NCBI GenBank assembly: GCA_963740215.1
Contig: CAVUDJ010000019.1
Span: 248,001-312,000, forward strand
Origin: CAVVAL01 sp963740215
GTDB taxonomy: Bacteria; Actinomycetota; Actinomycetes; Mycobacteriales; Cryptosporangiaceae
Direction: 5' to 3'
Length of the DNA: 64,000 bases
The notes beneath the pieces are model-generated. The model had not been told where the DNA came from and searched no databases. It saw nothing but the letters and a program-made list of their open reading frames with translations. Of this stretch, positions 23,290 to 34,389 are shown piece by piece. How positions within the stretch are numbered: the first letter of the stretch is position 1; every line of letters starts with the position of its first letter. Made by a program: the position numbers and the translations under genes.

Positions 23290-25680
23290 ATGAAGTCTCC
23301 TGCTGCCCAGCGTGCCACCAACATAACCTCTCTCGTCCTTTGCGGGATCTTGGCCGGTATCGTCGTCGCGGCAGCGGCATTTCCCCTGGTCGGAAGCGTT
23401 GGTCTGAGCGCCAAGGCAGCATCCGAGTCGTTCGAGGACCTACCCGGCGACCTGAAGGCCGGTCCGCCGCCACTCACGTCGAAGGTCTACGACGCCAAGG
23501 GCGGCCTCATCACGACGTTCTTCGACGAGAACCGTGAGGACATCCCGTTCGCCAAGATCCCGAAGGTGATGCAGGACGCGATCATCGCCGCGGAGGACCA
23601 CCGCTTCTGGACCCACAAGGGCACCGACCCGAAGGGCATCGTCCGCGCGTTCGTGTCGAACATCGTCTCGAGCGACACCGGCAGCCAGGGCGGTTCGACG
23701 CTCACGCAGCAGTACGTGAAGCAGGCGCTGTACTACTCCGCCAAGACCAAGGAGGAGCGGGATGCGGCGATCGCGCCGACCGGCGCCCGCAAGGTGCAGG
23801 AGCTCAAGTACGCGGTGTCGCTGGAGAAGAAGCTCTCCAAGCAGGACATCATGCAGCGGTACCTCAACATCGCGAACTTCGGCAACGGCAACTACGGGGT
23901 GTCGGCGGCGGCGCGCGGCTACTTCAACAAGACGCCCGACAAGCTGACGGTGGCCGAGGCCGCGCTGCTGGCGAGCACCGTGAAGAACCCGTCGAAGTTC
24001 AACCCGGTCAAGGGCGACAAGGAAAGCGCGAAGACACGCCGCGACTTCATCATCCGCGCGATGGGGGATCTGGACCTCGTCAAGGACGATGAGGCGGACG
24101 CCGCCATCGAGCAGCCGATCACGCTGAACGTGCAGAAGCCACGTCGCAAGTGCGAGAACGGCAACATCAAGTACGGGTTCTACTGCGGCTGGTTCCTCGA
24201 CTGGTGGAAGGCCAACCCGCAGTTCGGCAAGACAGTCGACGAGCGCGAAGAGAACCTGTACAAGGGCGGCTACTCCATCGGCACCGCGCTGGACCCGAAG
24301 ATCCAGGCCGCCGCGCAGGAGTCGATCGACAGCAAACTGCCGAGGAACAGCAAGTACGCGCTCGGCATCGTCGTCGTCGAACCGGGCACCGGCCAGGTGA
24401 AGGCGATGGCGGTCAACCGCACGTACGGCCTGGAAGGCGCCGAAGACCACGGCGCCGCTGCTGAGCGGTGGCGGCAGCACCGACGGCTACCAGGCCGGAT
24501 CGACGTTCAAGATGTTCACGATGGTGGCCGCCCTGGAGAAGGGCATGCCGCTGAGCACGGCGATCCACTCGCCCGAGCGATACCAGTCAAAATTCGACGG
24601 CGGAAGCTTCGGCACTGCCGAAGAACGCGTCGCAAGGCGATGACCGGCACGCAGACCATGTGGTCGGCGTTCGGCGAGTCGGCCAACACGTACTTCGTCC
24701 AGTTGGAGGAGCGCGTCTCGGTCAAGGCGGCCGTCCAGGCGGCGGAGAAGCTGGGTGTGGTGCTCCGCGACACGGAGGAGGACCAGGAACAGCGTGCCGC
24801 GGCGTTCAAGGAGCGACACCGCGTGGGGCGCTTTCACGCTCGGCGTCGCCCAGACCACCCCGCTCGACATGGCGAATGCCTACGCCACCGTCGCGGCGCG
24901 CGGCATGTACTGCGCACCGACACCGCTGCGCCGGATCACCGACAAGGACGGCAAGGTCCTCCCGTACTCGGCCAAGAAGTGCAAGCAGGTGATCAGCAAG
25001 GAGGTCGCGGACGCGGCCGCGGACGCCGCGCGCTGCCCGGTCGGCGACGACGCGGCGGGCGCGTGCACGCACCCAGGCGGTGGTCGCACTGCGTCGCGGG
25101 TCGGCGGCGGTATCCCGGCCCGGTGGCCGGCAAGAGTGGTACGACAGACGGTAAGAATGGCACGCCGACAGCATGGTTGGTCGGGTTCACGCCGACGCTG
25201 GCGGCGGCGGCCTTCGTGGCGAACCCGAAGAAGGCCGACGACAGCGTTGACCACCTGACGCGGCGTCCCGCGGACATCTTCATCGACACGATGAAGGTCG
25301 CCGTCGAGAACGCGCCGAAGAAGCAGTTCGTCAGGCCGACCGACGCGATGGCCTTCGGCGTCCGGGTCACCGTGCCGGACGTCGAGGGCGACACCGTCGA
25401 GGAGGCGAAGTCGATCCTGACCGAGGCCGGCTTCACGCCGATCGTCGAGGAGCGCAAGGTCGGCTCGCGGCACCCCGCCGGCACGGTCGCCCGCACCGAC
25501 CCGGACGGCGGTTCGCGGTCCAACAAGGGCGGCGCGGTCACGATCTTCGTCAGCAACGGCACCGATCGCGACGACGAGGATCCGGACAAGCCCGGCGACG
25601 GCGACATCGTCATTCCCGGGTTCCCGGACAACGGCAACGGCCCCGGTCGCGAACCGGACGGGGACGGCGACTCCGACTGA
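23290..25680 (+). CDS. Class A penicillin-binding protein with PASTA domain, internally frameshifted
   Basis: A bifunctional peptidoglycan synthase: a membrane anchor at residues 12-34, a glycosyltransferase domain (AIIAAEDHRFWTHKGTDP, QGGSTLTQQYVKQALYY, KLSKQDIMQRYLNIANFGNG), a transpeptidase domain and one PASTA domain (VPDVEGDTVEEAKSILTEAG) before an Asp/Gly-rich tail. The frame stays open from 23290 to 25680, yet two internal stretches (about 24445-24640 and 24830-25120) carry the family sequence in other frames. These include the catalytic GSTFKMF at 24500-24511; SAN and KSGTTDGK remain in the main frame. Paired compensating indels explain this. ATG 23290 gives a normal anchor. Confidence 0.9.
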   Translation: MKSPAAQRATNITSLVLCGILAGIVVAAAAFPLVGSVGLSAKAASESFEDLPGDLKAGPPPLTSKVYDAKGGLITTFFDENREDIPFAKIPKVMQDAIIAAEDHRFWTHKGTDPKGIVRAFVSNIVSSDTGSQGGSTLTQQYVKQALYYSAKTKEERDAAIAPTGARKVQELKYAVSLEKKLSKQDIMQRYLNIANFGNGNYGVSAAARGYFNKTPDKLTVAEAALLASTVKNPSKFNPVKGDKESAKTRRDFIIRAMGDLDLVKDDEADAAIEQPITLNVQKPRRKCENGNIKYGFYCGWFLDWWKANPQFGKTVDEREENLYKGGYSIGTALDPKIQAAAQESIDSKLPRNSKYALGIVVVEPGTGQVKAMAVNRTYGLEGAEDHGAAAERWRQHRRLPGRIDVQDVHDGGRPGEGHAAEHGDPLARAIPVKIRRRKLRHCRRTRRKAMTGTQTMWSAFGESANTYFVQLEERVSVKAAVQAAEKLGVVLRDTEEDQEQRAAAFKERHRVGRFHARRRPDHPARHGECLRHRRGARHVLRTDTAAPDHRQGRQGPPVLGQEVQAGDQQGGRGRGRGRRALPGRRRRGGRVHAPRRWSHCVAGRRRYPGPVAGKSGTTDGKNGTPTAWLVGFTPTLAAAAFVANPKKADDSVDHLTRRPADIFIDTMKVAVENAPKKQFVRPTDAMAFGVRVTVPDVEGDTVEEAKSILTEAGFTPIVEERKVGSRHPAGTVARTDPDGGSRSNKGGAVTIFVSNGTDRDDEDPDKPGDGDIVIPGFPDNGNGPGREPDGDGDSD

Positions 25681-25719
25681 GGCCGCCTCTGAGAAAGTCC
25701 GATGTGGACGGTGTGATCC

Positions 25720-26370
25720 GTGAGATGGGTGCTGAACATGGGGCTTGATCGCCAGCTCGTCCAAGCTGTCGTCACTGCCTGTGTTGTCGCAGGTCTGCTA
25801 GCTGCTTGTTCGACAGAGACGCCCCGGCGCGATGTGGAGCGGATCGTGGCTGACGAGCACGCGCCGGAGACGCCGACGCCGGCGGCGGGACGGGAGGATG
25901 ATCCGCTGAGTCCCGAGAAGACCGTAAACAGGACGCGGTTTCCGGGCACGAGCGTGGCTGGTATCGCCCGCGAATGGTCAGTCCGCTGGAACGTCCAGTT
26001 TCGTCAGGGCACCTCGCGGTATGCGGTACGTCCAGACCCGGTCACGAAGCGCGAGCAGCGCATGTACATCACTCCAGCGGCGCGTAGCGCCCACGACCTT
26101 CGCCTCGGCGACGAGGTAGCCGAGATGCGATGCGTGGTGACGAGCCGCGGCGGCATCGACGCCTACGTGCTCTCCTATCTCAAAGAGTGCCTCGGGTCAG
26201 CGGTGAGCGGAGCGGCACGCGACGAATTGGTCCGGTACCTCGACCAGTACGCTGCCTCCAAGCCGAAGGTGTTCACAGACGAGATGCACACATTCCCGAC
26301 CATGTGGCTCACCGTCCATGTCATGAAGGACGTCGTGGAGGCCTCGATCCTTGCCCGCGGGGAGAACTAG
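25720..26370 (+). CDS. Putative lipoprotein of unknown function
   Basis: A 216-residue secreted protein. The signal peptide ends in VAGLLAACS, a lipobox with Cys as the lipidated residue, followed by a Pro/Glu/Asp-rich linker (HAPETPTPAAGREDDPLSPE). The folded part contains EWSVRWNVQFRQGTSRYAV, YITPAARSAHDLRLGDEVAE and MRCVVTSRGGIDAYVLSYLK. I do not recognise the domain. The start is either GTG 25720 or ATG 25738; the longer form adds one Arg to the signal peptide. The 3' end overlaps the convergent treZ frame by 50 bp. Confidence 0.7.
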   Translation: MRWVLNMGLDRQLVQAVVTACVVAGLLAACSTETPRRDVERIVADEHAPETPTPAAGREDDPLSPEKTVNRTRFPGTSVAGIAREWSVRWNVQFRQGTSRYAVRPDPVTKREQRMYITPAARSAHDLRLGDEVAEMRCVVTSRGGIDAYVLSYLKECLGSAVSGAARDELVRYLDQYAASKPKVFTDEMHTFPTMWLTVHVMKDVVEASILARGEN

Positions 26371-28089
26371 CAGCGTCGCTGACGATGGCCACCGCTTCAC
26401 CAGCCAGCGCGACCTGGCCGGCGTGCAGGGACGCGTCGGGGTCGCTGCTGAGCAACACCGTGCCGTCGGGCACAGCGATCCATTGAGGCGCGGGTGCGAG
26501 GTTGGCGACCACCGTGCATGCGCCGCGCCGCACCGTCAGCCAGCGGTCGTCCTCGTCGTACCGCACCTCGACGCGGTCAAGGCGCGGGTCGATCAGGTCG
26601 GGATGCGACCGGCGCAGCGCGATCAGCGCGCGGTAGAAGTCGAGTAGATCGCGGTGCTCGGGCTTGTCCAGCTCGGACCAGTCGAGCTTCGACCGCTCGA
26701 ACGTGCTCGGATCCTGCGGGTCAGGCACGTCGGCCGCGCCCCACCCGTGCTCGGCGAACTCCGCCTTGCGGCCCGCGCCCACGGCGCGCGGCCAGCTCGG
26801 GTTCGGGGTGGCTGGTGAAGAACAGCCACGGCGTGCCGGCGCCCCACTCCTCGCCCATGAACAGCATCGGGGTGAACGGCGACGCGAGGATCAGCGCCGC
26901 GCCGACCTTGCGCAGCCCCGGCGACAGCGCGAGACGGTCGCCGAGGGCGCGGTTTCCGATCTGGTCGTGGTTCTGCAGGCACACCACGAACCGGTGCCCG
27001 GGAGTGTTCACGCGGTCGACGGGCCGGCCATGGCGCCGCCGCCGGAAGCTGGAGTACGTGTCGGCGTGGAAGAACGCGCCGGTCAGCACCGTGGCGAGGC
27101 ACTCCAGCGAGCCGAAGTCGCTGTAGTACCCGTGCCGCTCGCCGGTGAGCAGGGTGTGCACGGCGTGATGCACATCGTCGTCCCACTGCGCGTGGAGCCC
27201 GTACCCGCCGGCATCCCACGGAGTGATCAGGCGCGGATCGTTCAGGTCCGACTCGGCGATCAGCGTCAGCGGCCGCCCGAGCCTGGGTCGACAGCACGTC
27301 CACCTCGCGGCCGAGCTCCTCCAGCCAGTGGATCGCGCGATGGTCCGGGAGCGCGTGGACCGCGTCGAGCCGCAGCCCGTCGACGTGGTAGTCGCGCAGC
27401 CACATGAGCGCGTTGTCGACGATGTACCGGCGCACCTCGTCGGAGTCGGGGCCGTCCACGTTGACCGTCTGGCCCCAGGTGTTGCGGCCGTCGTTGAGGT
27501 ACGGCCCGAACCGGGGGAGGTACGCGCCGGACGGCCCGAGGTGGTTGTAGACCACGTCCTGGATCACGCCCAGCCCGCGGTTGTGGCACGCGTCCACGAA
27601 ACGCTTCATGCCGTCGGGCCCGCCGTACGGTTCGTGCACGGCGTACCAGCAGACGCCGTCGTAGCCCCAGTTGTGGACGCCGTTGTACGCGTTGACCGGC
27701 AGCAGCTCGACCAGGTCGACGCCGAGGTCCACAAGGTGGTCGAGCCGGTCGATCGCGGCGTCGAAGGTGCCCTCGGGCGTGAACGTGCCGAGGTGCAGCT
27801 CGTAGATCACGCTGCCCGGCACCGCGCGGCCTGTCCAGGCGGCGTCGCTCCAGCGGAACGCGCCATGGTCGTACACCCGGCTCGGCCCGTGGACGCCCTC
27901 CGGCTGGCGGAGCGAGCGCGGGTCGGGCAGCGGCGTCGGATCGTCGTCCAGCAGGTACGCGTAGTCCGTGACACCGTCGAGGTCGGCACGCCACCAGCCG
28001 TACTCGGCGGCGCTCAGCTCGTGATCGGTACCGCCCGCCCGCAGCCGCACGCGGGCCGCTGCCGGTGCCCACACCTCGAACGTCGTCAC
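26321..28089 (-). CDS. treZ: Malto-oligosyltrehalose trehalohydrolase, frameshifted in this sequence
   Basis: A GH13 enzyme that cuts trehalose from maltooligosyl-trehalose, the last step of the TreY-TreZ route from glycogen. The N-terminal carbohydrate-binding fold (FEVWAPAAARVRLRAGG) is followed by VIYELHLGTFTPEGTFDAAI, GVIQDVVYNHLGPSGAYLP, VDGLRLDAVHALPDH (nucleophile), LTLIAESDLNDPRL (acid/base, after a break near 27285), FVVCLQNHDQIGNRALG and LFMGEEWGAGTPWLFFTSHP. A second break lies near 26785, after which GRKAEFAEHGWG continues. GTG 28089 has GGGAGG upstream. It is the last gene of the glgX-treY-cyclase-treZ unit; repeat R3 lies just upstream. Confidence 0.93.
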
Positions 28090-28119
28090 TGTGCACCTCC
28101 CGCGCTCCACCGTATGTGT

Positions 28120-28190
28120 GAACCGGACTTGCGGTGCAAATTGGGGTCTGCGTGCCGAGTTTAGGCACGGCTTCCCGGAAAGTCCGGTTC
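28120..28190 (+). repeat. R-family foldback repeat, copy R3 (71 bp)
   Basis: Terminal inverted repeats GAACCGGACTT and AAGTCCGGTTC (11 bases, perfect) enclose the inner hairpin GTGCCGAGTTTAGGCAC. It aligns without gaps to R2. It occupies the gap between the diguanylate cyclase stop (28227) and the treZ start (28089). Confidence 0.85.
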
Positions 28191-28226
28191 GGAGCGGGCG
28201 GTAATGGTTCGGGAGCGGCCGTAGTG

Positions 28227-29720
28227 TCAGACTGCGGCGGCACCTGCGATCCTCGTCCGCATCGTCGGTTCGAACACCACGTACCGCCCCTTGCCCTTCA
28301 GCTTCGCCCCGTACATGGCGATGTCGGCGTCGCGCAGCAGCTCGCCCACCTGGCAGGAGCCGGAGTCGTGCACCGCGACGCCGACGCTGGCGCTGACCGT
28401 GGCCTCCTTGCCGTCGATCGTGAAAGGCGAGCCGAGCAGCCGGATGATCCGGCCGGCGAGCAGTTCGGCCTCGGACTCGCCGGCGATGTCCTCCATGAGT
28501 ACCGCGAACTCGTCGCCGCCGAGCCGAGCCACGGTGTCCTGGCGGCGTACGCAGCCGAGCAGCCGCTGGCTCACGGTCACGAGCAGCGTGTCGCCGGCGG
28601 CGTGGCCGAAGCAGTCGTTGACGGGCTTGAAGTGGTCGAGGTCGATGTACAGCACGGCGAGGTGGCGCGGCTCGCGGAAAATGGCCTGCTCGACCCGGTC
28701 CTGGAAGAGCGCCCGGTTGGCCAGCCCCGTCAGCGGATCGTGGAACGCCAGCTCGTGTAGTTGCTCCTCGCGTTCGCGGAGGTTGTCGACAGTGGTCGCC
28801 AGCCGCTGGGTGAGCAGCCGGTGGTCGCGGAGCGTGACGATCTGCCGCACGACCACGAGCAGCACGATGGCCATTCCGGTGAAGTACAGGAACGTGCTGA
28901 TCTCGCTGGTCATGATCCGCTGCACTGCCGACGTCACCAGCGCGATCGCCAGCGGGACGTACGGCAGCAACAGCTGGAACCGGGTGTCGCGCAGCGATTC
29001 CTGCGTCTCCGGTTCCCGCTCGGTGGACCACAGTGCAGCGAGCCCGACGAGCAGGAACCCGGCGATCCAGGCCATGTCGATCACGTCGCCCGAGTTGTAC
29101 TCGCCGCGCTGCACGAGGTACGCGAACCCGCTGTCGGCGACGGCGAGCGCGAGCAGTCCGGAACCGATCAGGACCAGCGGGGTGCGCCGCTCCTGTGCGA
29201 CCTGGCTGAGCAGGATGAACACGACGCTCGCGATCACGATGTCACCGACTGGGTAGGCCAGTGACACCGTCCACTCCAGCCAGTTCTGGATCTTGGCTTC
29301 GGACATCGACCCGAGTACGGTGGCCCAGCTCACGAACAGGAGCGAGCTGCTGATGATCAGGCCGTCGAGCACCGCCCGGATCGTGTGCCGCTGCGGCTTG
29401 ACCAGCGCGGCCGTGCCGACGAGGGCGAGCGGCACCATGCCCAGGTAGCCGACGTCCGCGATGGACGGGAACGGCACCTCGCGACCGCCGAATACCTCGT
29501 AGTACCCCCAGATGGTCTCGCCGATCGACCAGGAGACCATCCCGGCGCCGAGCAGGAGCCAGCCCCGCCGCAACCGGCCCCGCGAGCGCGAGCCCGTGAC
29601 GAAGCAGGCGGCGCCCGCCAGCGCGGAGACCAGGATCGCCACCCCGTCGCTGACGATAAGCGTGGTGCGCGCCCCGCCGAGACCGAGCATCATCCACGCG
29701 CCGAAGCAGCCCAGCACCAC
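28227..29720 (-). CDS. Membrane-bound diguanylate cyclase (GGDEF)
   Basis: Makes cyclic di-GMP. The N-terminal half has about eight hydrophobic segments (for example TTLIVSDGVAILVSALAGAA, LGMVPLALVGTAALV, IASVVFILLSQVA), followed by a linker helix (LREREEQLHELAFHDPLTGL) and a full GGDEF domain with VLYIDLDHFKPVNDCFGHAA, RLGGDEFAVLME, and SVGVAVHDSG. The active-site motif is intact and no EAL domain is present. GTG 29720 is the first start in this frame. A GTG at 29763 in another frame (VTDS) followed by a one-base shift would give a smoother N-terminus, so the true start may be 29763. It lies between treY and treZ, all on the same strand. Confidence 0.92.
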   Translation of the reverse strand: MVLGCFGAWMMLGLGGARTTLIVSDGVAILVSALAGAACFVTGSRSRGRLRRGWLLLGAGMVSWSIGETIWGYYEVFGGREVPFPSIADVGYLGMVPLALVGTAALVKPQRHTIRAVLDGLIISSSLLFVSWATVLGSMSEAKIQNWLEWTVSLAYPVGDIVIASVVFILLSQVAQERRTPLVLIGSGLLALAVADSGFAYLVQRGEYNSGDVIDMAWIAGFLLVGLAALWSTEREPETQESLRDTRFQLLLPYVPLAIALVTSAVQRIMTSEISTFLYFTGMAIVLLVVVRQIVTLRDHRLLTQRLATTVDNLREREEQLHELAFHDPLTGLANRALFQDRVEQAIFREPRHLAVLYIDLDHFKPVNDCFGHAAGDTLLVTVSQRLLGCVRRQDTVARLGGDEFAVLMEDIAGESEAELLAGRIIRLLGSPFTIDGKEATVSASVGVAVHDSGSCQVGELLRDADIAMYGAKLKGKGRYVVFEPTMRTRIAGAAAV

Positions 29721-29870
29721 CGCCGCAACCAGGGCGGTGAGGGCGCGCCTTCGAGTCGGTCACGGTCTAGCAGGCTCCCGGTATCGGTCGGATGCCGAGT
29801 ATGCGAATCCGGGTGTCGCAAAGTCAAGGCCGCGTCGGTGAGCGGTCGATCCTCGTCGGTAGTTCTTCGT

Positions 29871-32168
29871 TCAACCGGATGCGCGTGCGAGGAGAGCCAC
29901 GGGGTAGCGGTCGAGCAGTACCTCCAGCCGAGCCTCTCCAGCGGGATACTCGGCGCCGGTGAACTGGTCGGTCCACGCGCCGTCCGGAAGGGACGGAAGG
30001 GACAGTGTGGTCGCGCCCCAGCCGCCCTGCCGCCGGAGCCGCATCGGGAGGCGGGTGGCCACCGCCACCGCACCGCCGCGGTCGAACGCCACGGCGTGCT
30101 CGGCCGCCGGACCATCGGCAGCCAGCGGCGTGTATCCGCTGAACAGGTCCGGCCGCTCCTGCCGCAACCGCAGCGTCCGCGCGATGACCAGCAGTTTTGC
30201 CGCTCCGCTCGGGTCGATCGGTGGTTGCCAGCCGTCGTCGATCTTGGCCAGCAGCTCGCGCCGCGCGGCGAAGTCGACGGGCCGCCGGTTGTCCGGGTCG
30301 ACGAGCGAGTAGTCCCACAGCTCGCAGCCCTGGTACACGTCGGGCACGCCCGGACCGGCGAGCTGCAGCACGCGCTGGCCGAGCGAGTTCGACCAGCCGT
30401 CGAACCGGATCCGCTGCACGAACGAGTCCACGTCGGCGCGGAGGTCGGTGAGTGCGCGGTCGGCGACGGCATGCAGCGCCGCCTCGAACTCCTCGTCCGG
30501 GTCGGCCCAGTTGGTGACGGTGGACGCCTCCCGCGCAGCCTTCTCCAGGTATGCGTGCAGCCGGTCGGCCTCGATCGGCCAGGCGCTCACCACGGTCTGC
30601 CAGAGCAGGTGGGCGAGCGAGCCGTCCGGAACCGGCGCGGCATCGTGCCAGCGGTGAACCGTGGCCGCCCACTCCTCGGGCAGTTCGGTCAGCACGGCAA
30701 GCCGTGCCCGCACGTCCTCGCTGCGCTTGGTGTCGTGGGTGGACAGTGTCGTCATCGCGGCAGGCCAGCGCTCGTGCCGGTGCGCGGCGGCGGCATGGAA
30801 GGCCTCCGGCGTGACGCCGAACTGCGCTGGGTCGCCGCCGACCTCGTTGAGCGCAGTGAAGCGGGTCCACCGGTAGAACGCGGTGTCCTCGACGCCCTTC
30901 GCCATCACCGGACCGGACGTCTGCTGGAAGCGGATCGCCAGCTCGTCGTCCGGGTCGCCCAGCCGGGGGACGAGCACGTCGAACGCTTCGGCGAGATCGG
31001 GCCGCGCCGCACGAGCGGCCACACTCGCCTGCTGAAGGTGCTCGGCCCCGTCCGGCAGGTACGACCGGTACACGGGGAACTGCGCGAGCAGCTCGACCAG
31101 CGCTGACTCCAGGTCGCCGTCGCTGAACTGCCCGGGCGCTCCGTCTGCCGTGAGCCGCACCAGCCGTTGCACCTCGGCGCGCAGCAGCTCGCTCGCGACC
31201 TCGGTCTTCGAGCGGTGCACCAGCGCGGTCCAGTCGGTGACGGCGCCGGTCAGCTCGGCGTCGAGTGCGGTGAACTGCTCCTCGCCGGCGGGATCCACGA
31301 ACACGCCGCTGACCTCGCGCAGCGCGTCGTACCCGGTGCCGCCCGCGATCGGCCAGTCCGGCAACTCCTCGTCGGCCTCGGTGATCTTCTCCGCGATCAG
31401 CCAGGCGTCGGGCGTGGCGGCGCGCAGCTGCTCCAGGTAGCCGGCGGGGTCGCGCAGGCCGTCAGGGTGGTCGACGCGGATGCCGTCGACGTGCCCGGCG
31501 GCGTACCAGCGCAGCACCTCGCCGTGGATCGCGGCGAACACGGCCGGATCCTCGACGCGCACCGCCGCCAGCCCGGACACCGCGAAGAACCGCCGGTAGT
31601 TGATATCGCGGTTGCCGCGGCGCCACGACACCAGCTCGTAGTGCTGGAGGTTGTGCACCTCGCGCGGGGCGCCGGCGCCGGTGCCGAACGCGATGGGGAA
31701 GCGGTGCTCGTGGTACCGCAGCTCGCCGGCCTCGATCGTGAGGTCGTCGAGCGCGTCGGGGGTGTCGGCCAGGATCGGCAGGAGCACCCGGCCGCGGGAC
31801 CAGTCGATGTCGAACCACTGCGCATACGGCGACGCCTGCCCGAGCCGCAGGACGTCCCACCACGCCGGGTTGGCGACCGGAACGGCGACGCCGACGTGGT
31901 TCGGGACGATGTCCACGACGAGCCGCAGCCCGTGCTCGCGCAGCGCCTCCATCAGCGCCAACCGGCCCGGTTCGCCGCCGAGCGCGTCGCTGATCCGCGT
32001 CGGATCGACGACGTCGTACCCGTGCACCGAGCCGGGCGCGGCCTGCAGGATCGGCGCGCTGTAAAGGTGGCTGACGCCGAGCGCGGCCAGGTAGCTCGCG
32101 AGTTCGGCGGTGGCGTGGAGGTCGAAGTCGGGGCGTACCTGGACCCGGTACGTGGAGTGCGGCGGCAT
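29871..32168 (-). CDS. treY: Malto-oligosyltrehalose synthase
   Basis: A 765-residue GH13 enzyme that turns the reducing-end alpha-1,4 bond of maltodextrin into an alpha,alpha-1,1 bond. Motifs: STYRVQVRPDFDLHATAELA, HGYDVVDPTRISDALGG, LVVDIVPNHVGVA, GHVDGIRVDHPDGLRDP (nucleophile), DAWLIAEKITEADEELPD (acid/base), GTGYDALREVSGVFVDP, TLSTHDTKRSEDVRARL and PGVPDVYQGCELWDYSLVDPDNRRPVD. The frame is unbroken and the length normal. The ATG is one base past the glgX stop, so translation is coupled. With GlgX upstream and TreZ downstream it forms the glycogen-to-trehalose pathway. Confidence 0.96.
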   Translation of the reverse strand: MPPHSTYRVQVRPDFDLHATAELASYLAALGVSHLYSAPILQAAPGSVHGYDVVDPTRISDALGGEPGRLALMEALREHGLRLVVDIVPNHVGVAVPVANPAWWDVLRLGQASPYAQWFDIDWSRGRVLLPILADTPDALDDLTIEAGELRYHEHRFPIAFGTGAGAPREVHNLQHYELVSWRRGNRDINYRRFFAVSGLAAVRVEDPAVFAAIHGEVLRWYAAGHVDGIRVDHPDGLRDPAGYLEQLRAATPDAWLIAEKITEADEELPDWPIAGGTGYDALREVSGVFVDPAGEEQFTALDAELTGAVTDWTALVHRSKTEVASELLRAEVQRLVRLTADGAPGQFSDGDLESALVELLAQFPVYRSYLPDGAEHLQQASVAARAARPDLAEAFDVLVPRLGDPDDELAIRFQQTSGPVMAKGVEDTAFYRWTRFTALNEVGGDPAQFGVTPEAFHAAAAHRHERWPAAMTTLSTHDTKRSEDVRARLAVLTELPEEWAATVHRWHDAAPVPDGSLAHLLWQTVVSAWPIEADRLHAYLEKAAREASTVTNWADPDEEFEAALHAVADRALTDLRADVDSFVQRIRFDGWSNSLGQRVLQLAGPGVPDVYQGCELWDYSLVDPDNRRPVDFAARRELLAKIDDGWQPPIDPSGAAKLLVIARTLRLRQERPDLFSGYTPLAADGPAAEHAVAFDRGGAVAVATRLPMRLRRQGGWGATTLSLPSLPDGAWTDQFTGAEYPAGEARLEVLLDRYPVALLARASG

Positions 32169-32169
32169 C

Positions 32170-34277
<2,108 letters not shown>

Positions 34278-34389
34278 TAACGGCCCCCAAATTCTTCAAA
34301 TTGAGTACGCCTCAGGCCGAACGGTATGCCATCTCCCTTACGTACTTCCCTTTATGACCGGCTCGCGACCAGGTCTTCGGGAGGAACTT

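Noticed and set aside
28227..28290. An EAL phosphodiesterase domain after the GGDEF domain
   Set aside because: The protein ends about 30 residues after the GGDEF fold, and no EAL-like sequence follows in any frame.
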